Shown: positions 52,514 to 54,750 of the stretch, piece after piece | How the letters are laid out: each line of letters begins with the position of its first letter | Numbering within the stretch: position 1 is the first letter of the stretch | NCBI RefSeq assembly: GCF_000158915.1 | Contig: NZ_GG657754.1 | Location: 2,317,763 to 2,372,512 of the forward strand | Length of the DNA stretch: 54,750 nt | DNA from: Streptomyces himastatinicus ATCC 53653 | Lineage (GTDB): Bacteria; Actinomycetota; Actinomycetes; Streptomycetales; Streptomycetaceae | Reading direction: 5' to 3' | Program-made: the position numbers and the translations under genes | The notes under the pieces: model-generated | Database searches by the model: none | What the model saw: the letters and a program-made list of their open reading frames with translations, nothing else | What the model was told of the DNA's origin: nothing

Positions 52514-53218
52514 ATGATCTACCCAGCCGATACACAACGGTCGACTGCGGATCAGACACGGCTGTTACTGGTCGAGGACGACCGGGAGACCGCAGACATG
52601 CTGGCCGAATTGTTCGTCTCAGAGGGCTATGACGTCGATGTGGCATTCGACGGCCACCGGGGGCTCCATCTCGGTCTCGGCCGACGCCATCAGGTGATGG
52701 TCGTCGACCGGATGCTGCCCGGGCTCGACGGGCTGGATCTGGTGAAGCGATTACGGCGGGTCGGTGTCACCACCCGGGTCCTGGTGCTGACCGCGCTGGG
52801 CGAGCTGGGCGATCGGGTCACCGGCCTCGACTCAGGGGCGGACGACTATCTGGTCAAGCCCTTCGAAGTGGACGAACTGCTGGCCAGGGTGCGGGCGTTG
52901 CACCGGCGCGACCTCGCGGACGCCGAAGTCCTGCCGCTCGGCGACGGGGACGGCGGGCAGCTGGACCTGCGGCGCCACGAGGTCTGTCTCGCCGACGGCA
53001 GCCGCGTGGAGCTGTCCTTGCGCGAGTTCGGCCTGCTGCACGCGCTCGCGGACGGCCCCAAGCGGGTGCACGACCGCTCCCATCTGCGCGAGCGCGTGTT
53101 CCCCGATACCTCGGCGGAGTCCATCGTCGATACGTATGTCTACTATCTGCGGCGGAAACTGGGCCGTGACGTCGTCCGTACCGTGCGGGGGCGCGGCTAC
53201 CAGATGGGCACGCTGTGA
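52514..53218 (+). CDS. OmpR-family response regulator with two TTA codons
   Basis: Response regulator of 234 residues. The receiver has EDD at 21-23, phosphoacceptor Asp65 in VVDRMLPG, Thr in VLTA and Lys in LVKPF; the winged-helix effector domain ends with YVYYLRRKLG and VRGRGYQM. Two TTA codons (18 at 52565-52567 and 80 at 52751-52753) suggest dependence on the bldA tRNA. It overlaps the sensor kinase by four bases. It is next to the polyketide genes, so it may act in their regulation, but no direct evidence exists. Confidence 0.93.
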   Translation: MIYPADTQRSTADQTRLLLVEDDRETADMLAELFVSEGYDVDVAFDGHRGLHLGLGRRHQVMVVDRMLPGLDGLDLVKRLRRVGVTTRVLVLTALGELGDRVTGLDSGADDYLVKPFEVDELLARVRALHRRDLADAEVLPLGDGDGGQLDLRRHEVCLADGSRVELSLREFGLLHALADGPKRVHDRSHLRERVFPDTSAESIVDTYVYYLRRKLGRDVVRTVRGRGYQMGTL

Positions 53219-54549
53219 TCTCCCTTCCGGTCCGCATTCCGCGCCGTACGGCTCCGGGCCCCGAACAGCGCAGGCTCGCCTCCGCCCAGTGGTCGATCAC
53301 CTGGCGTATCTCGCTGGTGATGTCGGTGATCATGTTGCTGGTCGTGGCCATCGTCTACTCCGTCGTGCTGTTCGCCCAACGCGCCGACGCCGAGCGCGAG
53401 ACGCAGTGGGGCATCCGGCACAACACCGTCGACAGCCCGCCGGTCTGCATGTGGATCACCGTGGAGCGGGACGGAGTGGTCCGCAGCACCCGCGGCACCC
53501 CGGACGGCCTGCCGGTGATGTCCAGCCTGACCGCGGTCCGCGCGGGCGCGCCCCCGGTGCTGGAGCGGGTGGAGCGCGGCGGCGAGACGTACACGGTACG
53601 CACCGCGTGGCGCGGCGACGCGGTCGTACAGGCGGCGTACGGCGAACGGTTCCAGCGCGCCGACCGCGAGCATCTGCTGCTGGCCTTCGCGACGGCCGAG
53701 TCGATCGGCCTGCTGCTCGTCGCCGCGGCGAGCGGCATGCTCGCGCGGCGGGCGATGACGCCGCTGTCCGATGCGCTGGACCGGCAGCGGCGGTTCGTCG
53801 CGGACGCCAGCCACGAACTGCGCACCCCGCTCACCCAGTTGCACACCCGCGCCCAGCTGCTGGCCCGGCGCTGCTCCGGTGCGGAGCACCCGCAAGCGCT
53901 GACGGTCGAGCTCCAACGCCTGGTGACCGGGACCCGGCAGCTCGGTGACGTCATCGACGACCTGCTGCTGTCGGCGCGGCTGTCCCAGTCGCCGGGCTCG
54001 CGCGACCCGGTGGACGTCGCCGCGCTCGCCGAGGAGGCGGTGGCCGCCGAGGACGCCCGCGCCCAGTCGATGGGGCTCGCCGTGCGGCTGCGGCAGGGCC
54101 AGGGGGCGCATGTGGTGATGGGCACCGCACCGGCGCTGCGCCGGGTGATCGCCGCGCTGGTCGACAACGCGATGGGGCACACCCCGCTCGGCGGGGAGGT
54201 CGTGGTGTCCGTGGACGCCCCGCGTCCCGGTGTCGTATCGCTGTCCGTACGCGACACCGGGGTGGGGTTCGCGCCCGAGGAGGCCGATCGCCTCTTCGAA
54301 CGGTTCGCGCGGGGGTCGGCCGGGCGGGGCAGACGGTTCGGGCTGGGTCTGGCGCTGGCCCGGGAGGTGGTCGAGAGCCATCGGGGACGGATCACCGCCG
54401 GAGGACGGCCGGGGCACGGCGCCCTGTTCACCGTCGAGCTTCCGGCGGCGCGGATCGCGGACGCGGCGGGTGAGGCGATTCCCCGGCAGCGGTCGATCTC
54501 GGCATGCCTGTCCGTGGTAGCCCGCCAGCCGGGCGGCCCGGGGCGCTGA
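53215..54549 (+). CDS. Sensor histidine kinase
   Basis: Partner kinase of the upstream regulator, 444 residues. Membrane segments about 29-54 and 157-175 enclose a short extracytoplasmic sensor. The DHp box FVADASHELRTPL contains the phosphoacceptor His200; the ATPase domain has DNAMGHTP, DTGVGFAPEEADRLFERF and RRFGLGLALAREV. The start is GTG 53215, which overlaps the regulator stop (GTGA). The C-terminal 30 residues are a low-complexity tail. Signal unknown. Confidence 0.92.
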   Translation: MISLPVRIPRRTAPGPEQRRLASAQWSITWRISLVMSVIMLLVVAIVYSVVLFAQRADAERETQWGIRHNTVDSPPVCMWITVERDGVVRSTRGTPDGLPVMSSLTAVRAGAPPVLERVERGGETYTVRTAWRGDAVVQAAYGERFQRADREHLLLAFATAESIGLLLVAAASGMLARRAMTPLSDALDRQRRFVADASHELRTPLTQLHTRAQLLARRCSGAEHPQALTVELQRLVTGTRQLGDVIDDLLLSARLSQSPGSRDPVDVAALAEEAVAAEDARAQSMGLAVRLRQGQGAHVVMGTAPALRRVIAALVDNAMGHTPLGGEVVVSVDAPRPGVVSLSVRDTGVGFAPEEADRLFERFARGSAGRGRRFGLGLALAREVVESHRGRITAGGRPGHGALFTVELPAARIADAAGEAIPRQRSISACLSVVARQPGGPGR

Positions 54550-54750
54550 GCCGCGACCGGGAGGCCGTCGGGGGGCGTCGGGGGCCCGGACGCTGAGCCG
54601 TCCACGCCCGCCGGTCCCGCATCCCGGTTCGCCCGGCTCCGGCCGGACGCACAGCCGAGCGCACCGGCCAGGCGCGCGGCGCGGCTGGCCGCGAACGAGC
54701 GCAGCGCGGGCGCGCCGCCCCGCAGCCCCGGCACCGCGGGGCCGCGGGCA
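54550..54750. other. No recognisable gene in the right-hand end
   Basis: The last 200 bases are GC-rich and show no start codon with a ribosome site on either strand. A minus-strand frame stays open to the edge, but its translation looks like a GC mirror product. It may be the edge of a neighbouring gene; nothing is supported. Confidence 0.4.

Overview
The window is high-GC actinomycete DNA and almost certainly Streptomyces. The signs are pervasive G/C third positions with long mirror ORFs, Tat and lipobox signals, WXG-type proteins, HxlR and MmyB-type regulators, rare TTA (bldA-type) codons, and binding-protein transporters without an ATPase. No rRNA, tRNA, CRISPR array or intact mobile element was seen. 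Three functional blocks lie between two OmpR-type two-component systems.

Left part (1-10.7 kb): an MprAB-like two-component system, an IS630-type transposase remnant, and small regulator/enzyme pairs. These are a MmyB-type regulator divergent from a DHA2 efflux pump, an HxlR regulator divergent from an Asp-nucleophile hydrolase, a DinB-like protein, a Tat-exported jelly-roll polysaccharide lyase, an FGD-like F420/LLM oxidoreductase, and a LysR regulator.

Sulfur block (10.85-23.5 kb): one long operon for scavenging organosulfur compounds. It opens with an apparently leaderless 26-codon ORF ending in three Cys codons, which is the signature of a cysteine-responsive attenuator. Then follow sfnG (dimethylsulfone monooxygenase), a DszC-like flavoprotein, ssuE (FMN reductase), sfnB, ssuD (alkanesulfonate monooxygenase), a second sfnB, a second DszC-like gene broken by two one-base indels, a lipoprotein with two permeases of the carbohydrate (CUT1) type but no ATPase, and a DszA/NtaA-like monooxygenase. 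SsuE is the only flavin reductase and probably supplies FMNH2 to several of the oxygenases.

A short cassette (23.6-26.9 kb) carries a WXG-like small protein, a large WXG-type protein and a lipoprotein, probably linked to type VII secretion.

Polyketide block (26.9-52.4 kb): a glutarimide-type trans-AT polyketide cluster. The minus-strand operon AT-ACP-AsnB amidotransferase-PKS-UbiX-UbiD is packed with 1-4 base overlaps or short gaps. The 6385-residue PKS has five modules: KS-DH-KR-ACP, KS-B-ACP (branching), KS-KR-ACP, KS-ACP and KS-DH-KR-MT-ACP. It has no AT and no terminal TE. This matches the logic reported for 9-methylstreptimidone: malonamyl starter, Michael-type branching to a glutarimide ring, reuse of module 5, and decarboxylation of a dienoic acid to the terminal diene. 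A type II thioesterase is divergent. The AT/TE intergenic region holds a near-consensus PAS-LuxR (PimM-type) box, and the AT, amidotransferase and neighbouring response regulator carry TTA codons. A second two-component system closes the window.
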